DNA of 11,429 nucleotides from an uncultured Fibrobacter sp. (GTDB lineage: Bacteria > Fibrobacterota > Fibrobacteria > Fibrobacterales > Fibrobacteraceae): positions 1 through 11,429 of the forward strand of contig NZ_ONDD01000048.1 in assembly GCF_900316465.1 (NCBI RefSeq), in the 5' to 3' direction. A model generated the notes under the pieces. That model did not search any database, was not told where the DNA came from, and saw only the letters and a program-made list of their open reading frames with translations. This document shows positions 1-7,154 of the stretch, in pieces (position 1 is the first letter of the stretch; the number at the start of each line of letters is the position of its first letter). The position numbers and the translations under genes were made by a program.

Positions 1-225
1 GAAATCGTGGGTGACACCCTGTACGCCAACATTTGGCAGACCGGTGCAATTGCGGTAATTGAATTGCCTAGTGGCCGCGTGTCGTATTATCTGGATTTAA
101 GCCGAAAGGTTGCCGAACTCAAGCGCAAGTATCCGGATATCGATGTGCTGAACGGCATTGCCTACGACGGCAAGAATCTGTGGGTGACCGGGAAAAATTG
201 GCCGCAGATTTATAAACTCAAATAA
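1..225 (+). CDS. Glutaminyl-peptide cyclotransferase-like protein, 3' end only
   Basis: This is the last 74 codons of a gene that starts before the window; the frame is open from base 1 and stops at TAA 223-225. The family converts N-terminal glutamine to pyroglutamate, usually as a periplasmic or extracytoplasmic beta-propeller enzyme. The visible part matches the last propeller blades: a 'YANIWQT' strand, then 'IAVIELPSGRV', a 'LNGIAYD' turn and the terminal 'LWVTGKNWPQIY' strand. These resemble the conserved end of bacterial and plant-type glutamine cyclotransferases. The catalytic region and signal peptide are outside the window. It converges with the minus-strand barrel gene, and the A-run after its stop is part of that gene's terminator. 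The family call rests on this short C-terminal stretch, so it is fairly but not fully secure. Confidence 0.75.
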   Translation, partial: EIVGDTLYANIWQTGAIAVIELPSGRVSYYLDLSRKVAELKRKYPDIDVLNGIAYDGKNLWVTGKNWPQIYKLK

Positions 226-254
226 AAAAGCCGATGCTGAGCCGCGCTCAGCAT
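224..254 (-). terminator. Rho-independent terminator of the minus-strand operon
   Basis: A perfect stem ATGCTGAG / CTCAGCAT (234-241 with 247-254), extendable by a C-G pair, lies two bases past the TAG stop of the barrel gene. Read on the minus strand it is followed by CGGC and a run of six T (complement of 224-229). The T-run overlaps the stop region of the convergent plus-strand gene. On the plus strand there is no T-run after the hairpin, so it should act mainly on minus-strand transcription. Confidence 0.8.
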
Positions 255-256
255 GA

Positions 257-2293
257 CTAGTTCCGGAATGACCAGACGATGCCGTAGGCGAAGCGGAGGC
301 CTTCGGGCGTGTAGCCGCTAGCAGGCATGTAAATGCTGTGGTTGAAGTTCTCGATTCGGGTGTAGAGTTCGAACGAAAGAATCTGCATGCGGGCTTCAAA
401 GTCAAGCGCCAGGTACTTCTTCATGAGTTCAAGCTCGGGCCCGCCGTGTTCACCAATGGTGCAGTCATAGCGTTCGCCGAACCACTGCCAGTCTACGCGT
501 ACGCTCACGCCCAAGCGGTCTGACACAAAGCGATTCTGCCAGTGAATGGAGCCCTTGTAGTAGAGTTCCGGCGTATCGATGAGCTTGAAACTGCGGTCAA
601 GTGTTTCGCCGCGTTCCAGATAGAACTTCCAGTTGCCAAGCCTAAAGCCGACTTGCAAAATCCAGTCAAGGCTGTTCACGTTATCGATGTTGGTCCAAGT
701 GTAAACGTCGTCGATGGCTTCTGTGGAATCGACCGTCCCGTGCTTGACCCAGCGGGGCTTGATCAGGTTGTCGACATTTTCGTAGCGGAGCCCGATTCCG
801 TAAAAGACTTCGCGCTGCTGGTAGCCCAAATTCATGGTGTAGCGGTCGCGTTCTTCGTATTCAAGGTCTTTGCGGGCGAAGGCGAGACGGCCTGTTTCGT
901 TAATCTTGATCTGGCCTACATCGGGGAACTTGTTGTCATGCCGCCAGCCGGCGCTTGCACGTAGGTGGTACGGCAAGAAGGCGAGCACGTCGGCGGAGTA
1001 GGCCGGCGCGTAGTCGACCTTGTCAAGCAGCGAGCTGTTGCGCTGTAAACCCGTTTGCGTGCGGAATAGAACGTTGTTCCAGAGGGTATCTTTCAGTTCC
1101 AAGTAGCCGACTTCGCGGTCTTGGTAGTAGGTGCGCGTCGTGTCATTGTCTCCGGTGTTGTCGGTGTTCAGGAATTCGTACTTGAACTTGATAGCCGGAT
1201 TGAAGATTGTGTGGTAGGCGATGCCGAAGTTCCCGAGCATGGACTGGTAATTCGTGGTTCGCACGGTATCGTAGAAGAGCGTGTCGACAAACTGTCTGCC
1301 CGAGGTGTCGGTGTATTCGTGCGTTTTCTTGAAAATGCGGCCGAGGGAATCTTCGAAGATTTCGTGTTCGGTGTACTGGAAATCGGTTGAGAGCGTCAGC
1401 TTACGGGTGGGGTAGAATTCGACTCCGCCGCCGTAGCCGAAGGTGTGTGTCTCGATGACGTAGGGGTCGGTCTGAAATGTGCGAACCGCCTTGTCGAGCG
1501 TGTCTAGCAGAACCTTGTGGTTCGTGTTGTCGGCGTTACGAAGGTTAATGTAGTTCAATTTGGCGAATGCCTTACCGAATCCGAATCTCCAGGTGAGAAT
1601 TGGCTGGATGTGCATACTGTTCATGGCGATGTTTCGCCCGCCAAAAGGAATTTGCGTCGAGTCGCGGCCCATGGAAAAATACGGCGAGTGCGTCACGTTC
1701 TGGTAGCTGTATTCCTTGGAATCTACGTCGGAATGGCTGGCGAGCCCGAATTCAAGCGAAACGGAATCGGTCACGAGCCTGCGGAAGTCGAGGCGCAAAG
1801 CGTTACCGCCAAAGGCGGGGCGTTCCCAGTTGAGGTCGGTCACGGGAGTGTCGACCGGGACTCCTTTGCGTTCTTCGGTCAGAATTCCGTTTTCACCGTT
1901 CAGCCCGAGTGTCGTAGCGTCGTAACCTAGCCGTGTGGTAAAAAGTCCTGCAAGCTTGCTCGGGTAGCGAGTCTGGATAGAACCCATGCCTAAAAAGTCG
2001 GCTTCCAGTTCCGGTGCTCCGAGAATCGAGGTTCCCAGGAGCCATTCGGATTTCTGGCCGGAAATGTCGTAGGTTCGCTGCATGAGACCGCGGAGGGGGA
2101 GCACCCAACGGCCAGCATCGGTTTCGCGGGGAGCGGGGTCAATGCCCCAGGGCGTCTTGTAGACGGAATCTTGCGCTTTCGGGAGATTGTACGGATCCGG
2201 TTTGATCGGCTCTGCGAATAGGGATGTCGCCAAGAAAATCAAGACGAGAGACGAAAGACGAGAGATGAGAGATGTCATTTTGGTTAGTACCAT
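257..2293 (-). CDS. Large outer-membrane beta-barrel protein (putative porin / TonB-receptor-like barrel)
   Basis: The predicted protein has 678 residues. It begins with a basic start and a hydrophobic signal peptide ending near 'SLFAEP' (about residues 22-29), so it is exported. The mature protein is almost entirely alternating polar/aromatic beta-strands with Asp/Asn-rich turns (for example 'LRLDFRR', 'KLTLSTDFQYTEHEIF', 'YGIGLRYENV', 'WKFYLERGET'). It ends in the aromatic strand 'LRFAYGIVWSFRN', typical of outer-membrane barrel ends in FCB bacteria. No TonB box or plug domain is obvious, so it may be a porin-like barrel rather than a full TonB-dependent receptor. ATG 2293 overlaps the end of the upstream PHP gene by 10 nt; ATG 2278, five bases after that gene's stop, is an equally good start and leaves a cleaner signal peptide. 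It is the last gene of a three-gene operon. Substrate unknown. Confidence 0.75.
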   Translation of the reverse strand: MVLTKMTSLISRLSSLVLIFLATSLFAEPIKPDPYNLPKAQDSVYKTPWGIDPAPRETDAGRWVLPLRGLMQRTYDISGQKSEWLLGTSILGAPELEADFLGMGSIQTRYPSKLAGLFTTRLGYDATTLGLNGENGILTEERKGVPVDTPVTDLNWERPAFGGNALRLDFRRLVTDSVSLEFGLASHSDVDSKEYSYQNVTHSPYFSMGRDSTQIPFGGRNIAMNSMHIQPILTWRFGFGKAFAKLNYINLRNADNTNHKVLLDTLDKAVRTFQTDPYVIETHTFGYGGGVEFYPTRKLTLSTDFQYTEHEIFEDSLGRIFKKTHEYTDTSGRQFVDTLFYDTVRTTNYQSMLGNFGIAYHTIFNPAIKFKYEFLNTDNTGDNDTTRTYYQDREVGYLELKDTLWNNVLFRTQTGLQRNSSLLDKVDYAPAYSADVLAFLPYHLRASAGWRHDNKFPDVGQIKINETGRLAFARKDLEYEERDRYTMNLGYQQREVFYGIGLRYENVDNLIKPRWVKHGTVDSTEAIDDVYTWTNIDNVNSLDWILQVGFRLGNWKFYLERGETLDRSFKLIDTPELYYKGSIHWQNRFVSDRLGVSVRVDWQWFGERYDCTIGEHGGPELELMKKYLALDFEARMQILSFELYTRIENFNHSIYMPASGYTPEGLRFAYGIVWSFRN
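2243..2274. repeat. Heptanucleotide tandem repeat GAYGARA (about 4.6 copies) inside the signal-peptide coding sequence
   Basis: On the plus strand the units are GACGAGA, GACGAAA, GACGAGA, GATGAGA and a partial GATG, with period 7 and single-base differences. On the coding (minus) strand they encode the Ser/Leu/Arg-rich start of the barrel protein's signal peptide just after ATG 2278. The unit length is not a multiple of three, so gain or loss of one copy would shift the frame. Confidence 0.8.
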
Positions 2294-3156
2294 TCCGCTC
2301 TCAGTTTTTCACGGCGTTCGCGCAGCGCGTTCACCACGGAGTAGGGCATTTTCATGCAACCCGGCGGGTAGGCGCCAGCTTCGGTATGAAAGTCGGAACC
2401 GCCAGTTCCCACGAGTCCGAACTTTTGGGCAATTTCCTTGTACTTGCGGCCAACGGCTCCCTTTTGGGCGGGGCTATAAACTTCGATACCCTGTACGCCC
2501 CATTCCACCATATTCTCGATGAATTCATCGGAGAGACCCGACTTGTAGGGGTGGGCGAGCACGGCGATTCCACCGGCGTTTTCGATGAGCTTGATAGTCT
2601 GCTGCGGGTTCAGTCCCTTCTTTTCGACAAAGGCCACGCAGCCGTCGCCCAGGTACTTGGTAAACGCTTCCGAAAAGTTCGAAATGTATTCTTCGTCGAC
2701 CATGGACATGGCGATATGCGGGCGTCCGATGACCTTACCCTTGCAGTAGGTGACCACCTTTTCGTAGGTGATGTCGATACCGAGGGCGTTCAATTTCTTG
2801 ATAATCGCCTTTGCTCGGGTGACACGCTGCTTGGCGAAATCCTGCAGTTCCATGTTCAAGGCGAGGTTTGTCGGATCGCAGAAGTAGCCGAGAATATGGA
2901 TGTCCTTGCCTTGCCACACAGCCGAAATTTCGATGCCGGGAATGATTTCGAGACCGATTTCCTTGGCGGGTTCGACGGCCAGGTTGTAGCTATCCAGGTT
3001 GTCATGGTCGGTAATCGAAATGCAACGCAACCCTTTGCGCTTGCAAAGGGTGAGCAGTTCTTCGACCGAGAGGTTTCCATCCGAAAGCTTGGTGTGCATG
3101 TGGAGGTCCGCATACCCGCCGTTTTCGGTGATGATTGTGGGAAACCCCTTTTGCAT
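2284..3156 (-). CDS. PHP-domain phosphoesterase (RNase AM / nucleoside bisphosphate phosphatase-like)
   Basis: The 290-residue protein is a stand-alone PHP domain. Metal-binding motifs appear in the usual order: D17-L-H19-M-H21, 'SDG' at 25-27, 'TDHD' at 49-52, E76 in 'GIEIS', H87, 'GRPHIA' with H147, 'AHP' with H202, and 'GSDFH' with D255 and H257. This set, the length and the ~60-residue helical insert after residue 100 fit the COG0613 group, which includes YciV/RNase AM (5'-3' exoribonuclease acting on short RNAs and 3',5'-bisphosphates). It is not a polymerase X or DnaE PHP domain, since no polymerase module is attached. It should be cytoplasmic. Its ATG shares a base with the upstream TAA (TAATG), and its own end overlaps the barrel start, suggesting coupled translation. 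Exact substrate is inferred from family only. Confidence 0.85.
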   Translation of the reverse strand: MQKGFPTIITENGGYADLHMHTKLSDGNLSVEELLTLCKRKGLRCISITDHDNLDSYNLAVEPAKEIGLEIIPGIEISAVWQGKDIHILGYFCDPTNLALNMELQDFAKQRVTRAKAIIKKLNALGIDITYEKVVTYCKGKVIGRPHIAMSMVDEEYISNFSEAFTKYLGDGCVAFVEKKGLNPQQTIKLIENAGGIAVLAHPYKSGLSDEFIENMVEWGVQGIEVYSPAQKGAVGRKYKEIAQKFGLVGTGGSDFHTEAGAYPPGCMKMPYSVVNALRERREKLRAEWY

Positions 3157-3704
3157 TACTTGACCCCGTAGTACTGACTAACCAGGGCGGCTTCGCTCAT
3201 TTTGTTGGGTTTCAGGCACACATTCAGGAACGGATAGCAATGGTCTTCGGTAAACCCGATGCGGCAGTTTGCTCCGCTCTTTTTGGCCAAAAGTAGCGTC
3301 GGCCAAAATGCTTCGCCGAGGTAAATGCATACTTGTGGACCGTAATCCTGGATTTTGTATTGCAACTCTTCGAAGGCCGGTTCGCCGTAGCGGCATTCAA
3401 GCTCGGTATAGTATATCGCTTTGGCATGCTTGGCTGAGATAACGACCTGCATTGTATCGGGGGCACAAAGGAGAGCGTTTTTGAAGAACGAGTCGGGCAT
3501 CGCTTTTATGAATGCTGTCGACTTGTCGATGTCCTGGGCGAGGAACACGACTGTTTTGGGATTCCCCTGGAGTGCTGCCGGGAAATTGAACTCACCGGAT
3601 TCATCTCCGGCTACGTCCAAAAACCAACGGTACAGCTTTTCAGGACTGTAGAAACGCTTGAAAAAATAACGTAGACGATTTGCAAAATATGGCGATGGTT
3701 TCAC
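3156..3704 (-). CDS. Hypothetical protein, resembles the N-terminal half of GT9 (heptosyltransferase-like) glycosyltransferases
   Basis: The product has 182 residues, starts at GTG, and has no signal peptide or membrane segment. After a basic, aromatic N-terminus there are alternating strands and helices: 'KTVVFLAQDIDKS' around 50, 'NALLCAP' around 76, 'PQVCIYLGEAFWPTLLLAKKSGANCRIGF' around 123-151. The last stretch resembles the 'YDLVIDLQGSLRS...GA..RIGF' region of ADP-heptose:LPS heptosyltransferases. Those enzymes are about 350 residues with a second, nucleotide-sugar-binding domain that is absent here, so this is either a degenerate stand-alone domain or an unrelated Rossmann-like protein. 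It is the first gene of the operon with the PHP protein and barrel. The GTG lies 6 nt after a TATATT box with no visible Shine-Dalgarno sequence. Function unknown; the GT9 resemblance is by eye and weak. Confidence 0.6.
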   Translation of the reverse strand: MKPSPYFANRLRYFFKRFYSPEKLYRWFLDVAGDESGEFNFPAALQGNPKTVVFLAQDIDKSTAFIKAMPDSFFKNALLCAPDTMQVVISAKHAKAIYYTELECRYGEPAFEELQYKIQDYGPQVCIYLGEAFWPTLLLAKKSGANCRIGFTEDHCYPFLNVCLKPNKMSEAALVSQYYGVK

Positions 3705-3729
3705 ACGAAAAATATACTAATTTTGGACC
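3705..3729. promoter_or_regulatory. 25-bp divergent start region with overlapping -10-like elements
   Basis: The gap between the GTG of the 182-aa gene and the ATG of the RNase H gene holds AATATACT (3711-3718). Read on the plus strand this gives TATACT (3713-3718), 11 nt before ATG 3730. Read on the minus strand it gives TATATT (3716-3711), 6 nt before GTG 3704. Any -35 elements would lie inside the opposing coding regions, and none is convincing. Both transcripts would have almost no 5' leader. Confidence 0.45.
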
Positions 3730-4314
3730 ATGCCTAAACAGAAATTCTATGCGATAAAGACCCCGAATGAAAGCAAAATTGTCATGACTTGGGCCGAATG
3801 TGAAAAACTGACCCATGGAGTCAAGGGAGTGCTTTTTAAGTCGTTCGGTACGCGTGCCGAGGCCGAAGCATGGATTTCTGGAATGGAAACTCCCGTACCC
3901 GATGGTATCCGGGTTTTTGTAGATGGCTCTTTTTCGCCAGATTTCCCCAAATCGGGCTGGGCGTTTGTGGTGACTGAAAACGATGTCGAAATTGCCCGCG
4001 GTTCGGGTATTACCGCATTTGATGCAGAAAGCCGAAACATTGACGGCGAAGTGATGGCCTCTTTTCAGGCGATGCGTTGGCTCGATTCCAACGACAAGAC
4101 GGGTACGATCTGCCACGACTACGAAGGCATTGCCCGCTGGGCCAAGGGCGAATGGCAGGCGAAAAGCAATATCGCCAAGCGCTATGTGGCGGCCGCTCAG
4201 CCTTACTTGCACCGTGTGAGTTTTGAAAAGGTGGAAGCCCATACCGGCGTCAAGTGGAATGAGCTGGTCGATAAGCTTGCCAAAGAAGCGATTGCTCGCG
4301 CCAAGAAAAAGTAG
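3730..4314 (+). CDS. rnhA: Ribonuclease H, type 1, with N-terminal RNA/DNA hybrid-binding (viroplasmin-like) domain
   Basis: The 194-residue enzyme cleaves the RNA strand of RNA/DNA hybrids (R-loops, primers) in the cytoplasm. Residues 4-51 are a hybrid-binding domain of the caulimovirus viroplasmin type: 'KFYAIK', 'MTWAECEKLTHGVKGVLFKSF', then 'AEAEAWI'. Residues 60-190 are the RNase H fold. The catalytic acids are all visible: D65 in 'VDGSF', E107 in 'DGEVMA', D130 in 'HDYEG' and D181 in 'LVDKLAKEA', with the supporting histidine H171 in 'VEAHTG'. The domain order is that of eukaryotic RNase H1 and many FCB bacterial enzymes, unlike E. coli RnhA, which lacks the N-terminal domain. The ATG at 3730 gives the standard short lead into the hybrid-binding domain. 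It is divergent from the minus-strand operon and appears to be a single-gene transcript. Confidence 0.93.
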   Translation: MPKQKFYAIKTPNESKIVMTWAECEKLTHGVKGVLFKSFGTRAEAEAWISGMETPVPDGIRVFVDGSFSPDFPKSGWAFVVTENDVEIARGSGITAFDAESRNIDGEVMASFQAMRWLDSNDKTGTICHDYEGIARWAKGEWQAKSNIAKRYVAAAQPYLHRVSFEKVEAHTGVKWNELVDKLAKEAIARAKKK

Positions 4315-4536
4315 GCCTTTGCCACTTTAAATGTTTCTTGAATGTAAAAAATGAGAGCTCTTGCAAACTGTTGTTTGCAAGATTTGGCACAAAGTTCCCG
4401 TTTTTTTTACGTCTAGACTAAATTTGATTTCGCCGGCGAATGTCGGTAGTTTGCTATCCACCCGATGGCGAATTTTCAGTTGGGGAGTCCCGCCAATTCT
4501 AGGTGCGGCGGGGCTTCTTTTGAAGGCGTAAGAACT
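4315..4536. other. Convergent intergenic region with several dyads
   Basis: No coding sequence is seen in these 222 bp between the RNase H gene and the U32 gene. They hold a 10-bp stem with a TGTT loop (4359-4368 with 4373-4382), the palindrome GTCTAGAC (4411-4418), an eight-T run (4401-4408), the 12-bp palindrome TTCGCCGGCGAA (4429-4440), whose left half can also pair with GGCGAA at 4467-4472, and a larger hairpin at 4486-4515. A TTGGCA at 4384-4389 and TAGACT at 4414-4419 could be weak promoter parts but are 24 bp apart. The region may be only a 3' UTR, or may hold a small structured RNA. Confidence 0.5.
4486..4521 (+). terminator. Probable terminator hairpin with T-rich tail
   Basis: AGTCCCGCC (4486-4494) pairs with GGCGGGGCT (4507-4515), with one G-U pair and a 12-nt loop, followed by TCTTTT. 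It could end plus-strand transcription from the RNase H gene about 200 nt past its stop, or end a small RNA. On the minus strand the same hairpin has no T-run after it, so termination of the U32 gene is less clear. Confidence 0.5.
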
Positions 4537-7098
4537 TTACTTCTTGCGGTCTTGCCAGGTGCTTTCGTTAAAGAGCTGGCCTTCGGAGAGACCGTATTTT
4601 TCTTGGATGCCCGCTTCGCGGATGGCATCTTCGATAGAGATTTTGCCCTGGATGGCCTGCGTGTAAATGAGCACCTTGCGGCGCACGGTTTCGGCGTCTT
4701 CGGTGAGCATTTCGAGGCGGAAGTGATTCACGCCTGCAGTGCGGAGGCGGGGGAGCAGTTTGAGGGCCGATTGCGGTTTGCCCACAAAGAGCGTGTTGCG
4801 GCATTCGGCGTCGCTCTGCAAAAAGTGGCGCTCGCCCTTGTGGTCCAAGATTTCGACCTTGTGCTTGGTGCAAATCTTGTCGCATTCCGGGAAGCGGCGG
4901 CCTGTGGTAAGGGCGCGGGCGAAGGCGCAGTATTCCGAATGGAAGGCGGGCATGTACTGGTGCAGCGTGAGCTCGAGGCGCTGTCCATCGATGTTTTCGA
5001 GCAGGTCAAAGAGCTGCGTGCTGTTGAGGTCCCAGGAGGGGTGGAGTGTCGAGAGACCTTGTGAAAGGAGCCAGTCGTAGCTTGCGCTGTTGGCGGCGTT
5101 CAGGCTGTAGTCGCCGGTGAGCGGGATTCCACTTTCTTTAAGGATCGAGAGCGCCCCCAGATTTCGCACCAGGGCAAAGTCCGGGCAAAGTCGCAGGATG
5201 TTCTTGAGGTAATGGCTTTCGCCCGGCTTGTGGATGCGAAGCGTCGCCATGCCCGCCTTGAATCCGAGTTCGCGGATTTGTTCCAGCGGGGTGTCGTATT
5301 TGACGCCCCAGTCGAAATCCATAATGACGTTTTCGATGGCGAGGCCTTCGAGGGCGGCGATTTGGTCCGGATTGCGGACCAGAACGCTGATAATCGGGCG
5401 TGCGGATGCAAATGTCGTGCCACTGGTTGGTGCGGCGGCAGACTTGAACTTGACGCGGGTCTCGTTCAAGAAGGTTCTGCCGGCCTCAGCGCTCGGATTC
5501 AAAACCTTCCATTCGGTGCGTTTTTTGTCGAGTTTTTCGATGGCTGCCTGACGGAGCGTGCGGAGAATCTTTCCGGGAATGAACGCACCGCGGTCTACTT
5601 GAATGTCGAGGTGCTTTAGCTGGTAGGCGGTCGAACTTAAGGCCGAAAGTTCCTTTTGGGCGAGTTCGCGAAGAGCCTTGTCGGCATCGTTACCCTTGTT
5701 TCGGGCTTCTTCGAGGGTAAAATCTGCCTCGACTTCAACGGTGTTTCTCGGCGTGTCGTAAACGGAGAGCTTGAGCGGTCCGCCGATTTTACCTGAAAGT
5801 GTCATGTGGATCGGCAAGCGCACAAGTTGTTCGCGGTCCGTAAAAGTCTTGCGCAGCTCGCGTTCAAGTGCGGGCGAGTCGTTGCGGTAAACTTGCATGC
5901 CCACCGCAATCTGGCGGGTGTCGAATTCTCGCCCGAATTCAAGCTTCAAGAGCTTGGGATCGCCGCGCTTTGCGTGCGGTAAATGGGTGACTTGCGCGGC
6001 GTACAGGCGGCTGCCAATGCTTACGCCGAGGGCTGCATTTTCAAACAGAATGCCATCGCCCGGTTGCGGGTAGGTGGCGTTTTCGCCGGCATCGGAGATA
6101 GCGCTGTCGAGACCGATAATCACCTGGCCGCGGTCAATTTTCACGACTTGCCCGAGGAACATGCCGTGGTGATTGCTGAACGTGCCGTTCACCAGTTTCT
6201 GGTGATTGTCTCCGTCGAGCCAACCGGTGTTGAGGCCGCGGCTGAACAGTACTTCCAAGGGTTCCAAGTCCTTGGTGTCCAGCGGAATCTGGTTCAGTGC
6301 CTTGCGGTAGGCGCGGGATACGGCGGCAACGTATTCGGGGCTCTTGAGACGGCCTTCGACTTTGAGCGAATTTACGCCGATTTCTTCGAGTTCGGGGAGC
6401 TTTGGGAGGGCGCAAAGGTCGCGGGTGCTAAAGAGGTATTGGGCGTCGGTGTCGCGGAATTCCTTGCCGTCCACAAAAATGCGGTAGGGAAGTCGGCAGC
6501 TTTGGGCGCACTGGCCGCGGTTGGCGCTACGACCGCCAAAGTTTTCGCTGGTCAGGCACTGGCCCGAGTAGCTCACGCAAAGCGCCCCGTGAATGAAAAC
6601 TTCGAGTTCCAGGTCGGTGGCTGCCTTAATGGCGGCAATTTCCTTGACCGAAAGTTCGCGGGCGAGTACGGCGCGGTTGAATCCGATGGATTTTACCAGG
6701 TTCACGCCCTCAGCGCTTGCAAGTGTCATTTGTGTGCTGGCGTGGATTTCCTGGTTCGGGCAGATTGCGCGAATCAGGCGGGCAAGGCCGATATCCTGAA
6801 TAATAAAGGCGTCGGGTTCAAGCGAAATGATTTTTTCGAGGAATTCAGGCAATTCTTGCAGTTCGCGCTCAAAAACGAGCACGTTCATGGCCAAGAAGGT
6901 GCGCACCCCGTGAATGCGGGCGTAGCGGATCATGTCGCGGACATCGTCAAAGGAAAAGTCTTCGGTGCGGCCTCGGGCGTTCCAGTGGGGAACCCCGAAA
7001 TATACGGCGTCGGCCCCGTTGTTCACGGCGGCTTCGAGCATTTCGCGCGTGCCTACGGGCAGCAAGAGTTCCGGCGATGTCTGTGCGCTTGAATTCAT
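4537..7098 (-). CDS. U32-family protein, RlhA-like (23S rRNA C2501 hydroxylation type), long form
   Basis: The 853-residue protein starts with the U32 TIM-barrel: 'ELLLPVGTREMLEAAVNNGADAVYFG' (residues 10-35), 'AMNVLVF' near 70, 'DAFIIQDIG' near 96 and 'IHASTQM' near 118. The family signature follows: 'FIHGALCVSYSGQC...SANRGQCAQSCRLPY' with Cys 174, 181, 197 and 201, the expected iron-sulfur ligands. 'VNSLKVEGRLKSPEYV' follows. The 'SANRG.C.Q.CRLPY' form is that of RlhA (YdcP), which with prephenate-derived cofactor chemistry makes 5-hydroxycytidine in 23S rRNA, rather than TrhP/YegQ. The middle holds the DUF3656-like domain. The protein is about 200 residues longer than E. coli RlhA and has a second cysteine group (C724, C739, C743, C766). 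ATG 7098 has a TATCTT box 7 nt upstream and no Shine-Dalgarno sequence. It is divergent from the lipoprotein gene. Function by family; the exact RNA target is inferred. Confidence 0.85.
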   Translation of the reverse strand: MNSSAQTSPELLLPVGTREMLEAAVNNGADAVYFGVPHWNARGRTEDFSFDDVRDMIRYARIHGVRTFLAMNVLVFERELQELPEFLEKIISLEPDAFIIQDIGLARLIRAICPNQEIHASTQMTLASAEGVNLVKSIGFNRAVLARELSVKEIAAIKAATDLELEVFIHGALCVSYSGQCLTSENFGGRSANRGQCAQSCRLPYRIFVDGKEFRDTDAQYLFSTRDLCALPKLPELEEIGVNSLKVEGRLKSPEYVAAVSRAYRKALNQIPLDTKDLEPLEVLFSRGLNTGWLDGDNHQKLVNGTFSNHHGMFLGQVVKIDRGQVIIGLDSAISDAGENATYPQPGDGILFENAALGVSIGSRLYAAQVTHLPHAKRGDPKLLKLEFGREFDTRQIAVGMQVYRNDSPALERELRKTFTDREQLVRLPIHMTLSGKIGGPLKLSVYDTPRNTVEVEADFTLEEARNKGNDADKALRELAQKELSALSSTAYQLKHLDIQVDRGAFIPGKILRTLRQAAIEKLDKKRTEWKVLNPSAEAGRTFLNETRVKFKSAAAPTSGTTFASARPIISVLVRNPDQIAALEGLAIENVIMDFDWGVKYDTPLEQIRELGFKAGMATLRIHKPGESHYLKNILRLCPDFALVRNLGALSILKESGIPLTGDYSLNAANSASYDWLLSQGLSTLHPSWDLNSTQLFDLLENIDGQRLELTLHQYMPAFHSEYCAFARALTTGRRFPECDKICTKHKVEILDHKGERHFLQSDAECRNTLFVGKPQSALKLLPRLRTAGVNHFRLEMLTEDAETVRRKVLIYTQAIQGKISIEDAIREAGIQEKYGLSEGQLFNESTWQDRKK

Positions 7099-7154
7099 GT
7101 GGCGAAAGATAGAAAATATTGGCTTTACACTTTTTTATTTTCTATATTCTACGC
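7099..7154. promoter_or_regulatory. Divergent promoter region between the U32 gene and the small lipoprotein
   Basis: Plus strand: TTGGCT (7119-7124), 18 bp, TATATT (7143-7148), then ATG at 7155, so the expected start of transcription falls at or next to the start codon. Minus strand: TATCTT (7111-7106) lies 7 nt before ATG 7098, again predicting a nearly leaderless message; no -35 match is evident there. Neither gene has a Shine-Dalgarno sequence in the remaining bases. Confidence 0.5.

Noticed and set aside
2272..3171. A 299-codon plus-strand frame spanning the PHP gene
   Set aside because: It covers almost exactly the PHP gene on the other strand, where all metal-binding motifs are present; its own product has no recognisable feature.
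5983..7092. A 369-codon open frame on the plus strand, antisense to the U32 gene
   Set aside because: The minus strand carries clear U32 motifs throughout. The antisense frame has Ala/Gly/Val-rich content typical of a shadow in GC-rich coding DNA and shows no domain, signal or ribosome site.
7119..7154. Longer start of the small lipoprotein at TTG 7119
   Set aside because: It would translate the promoter itself and add residues ahead of a complete lipoprotein signal peptide that starts at ATG 7155.
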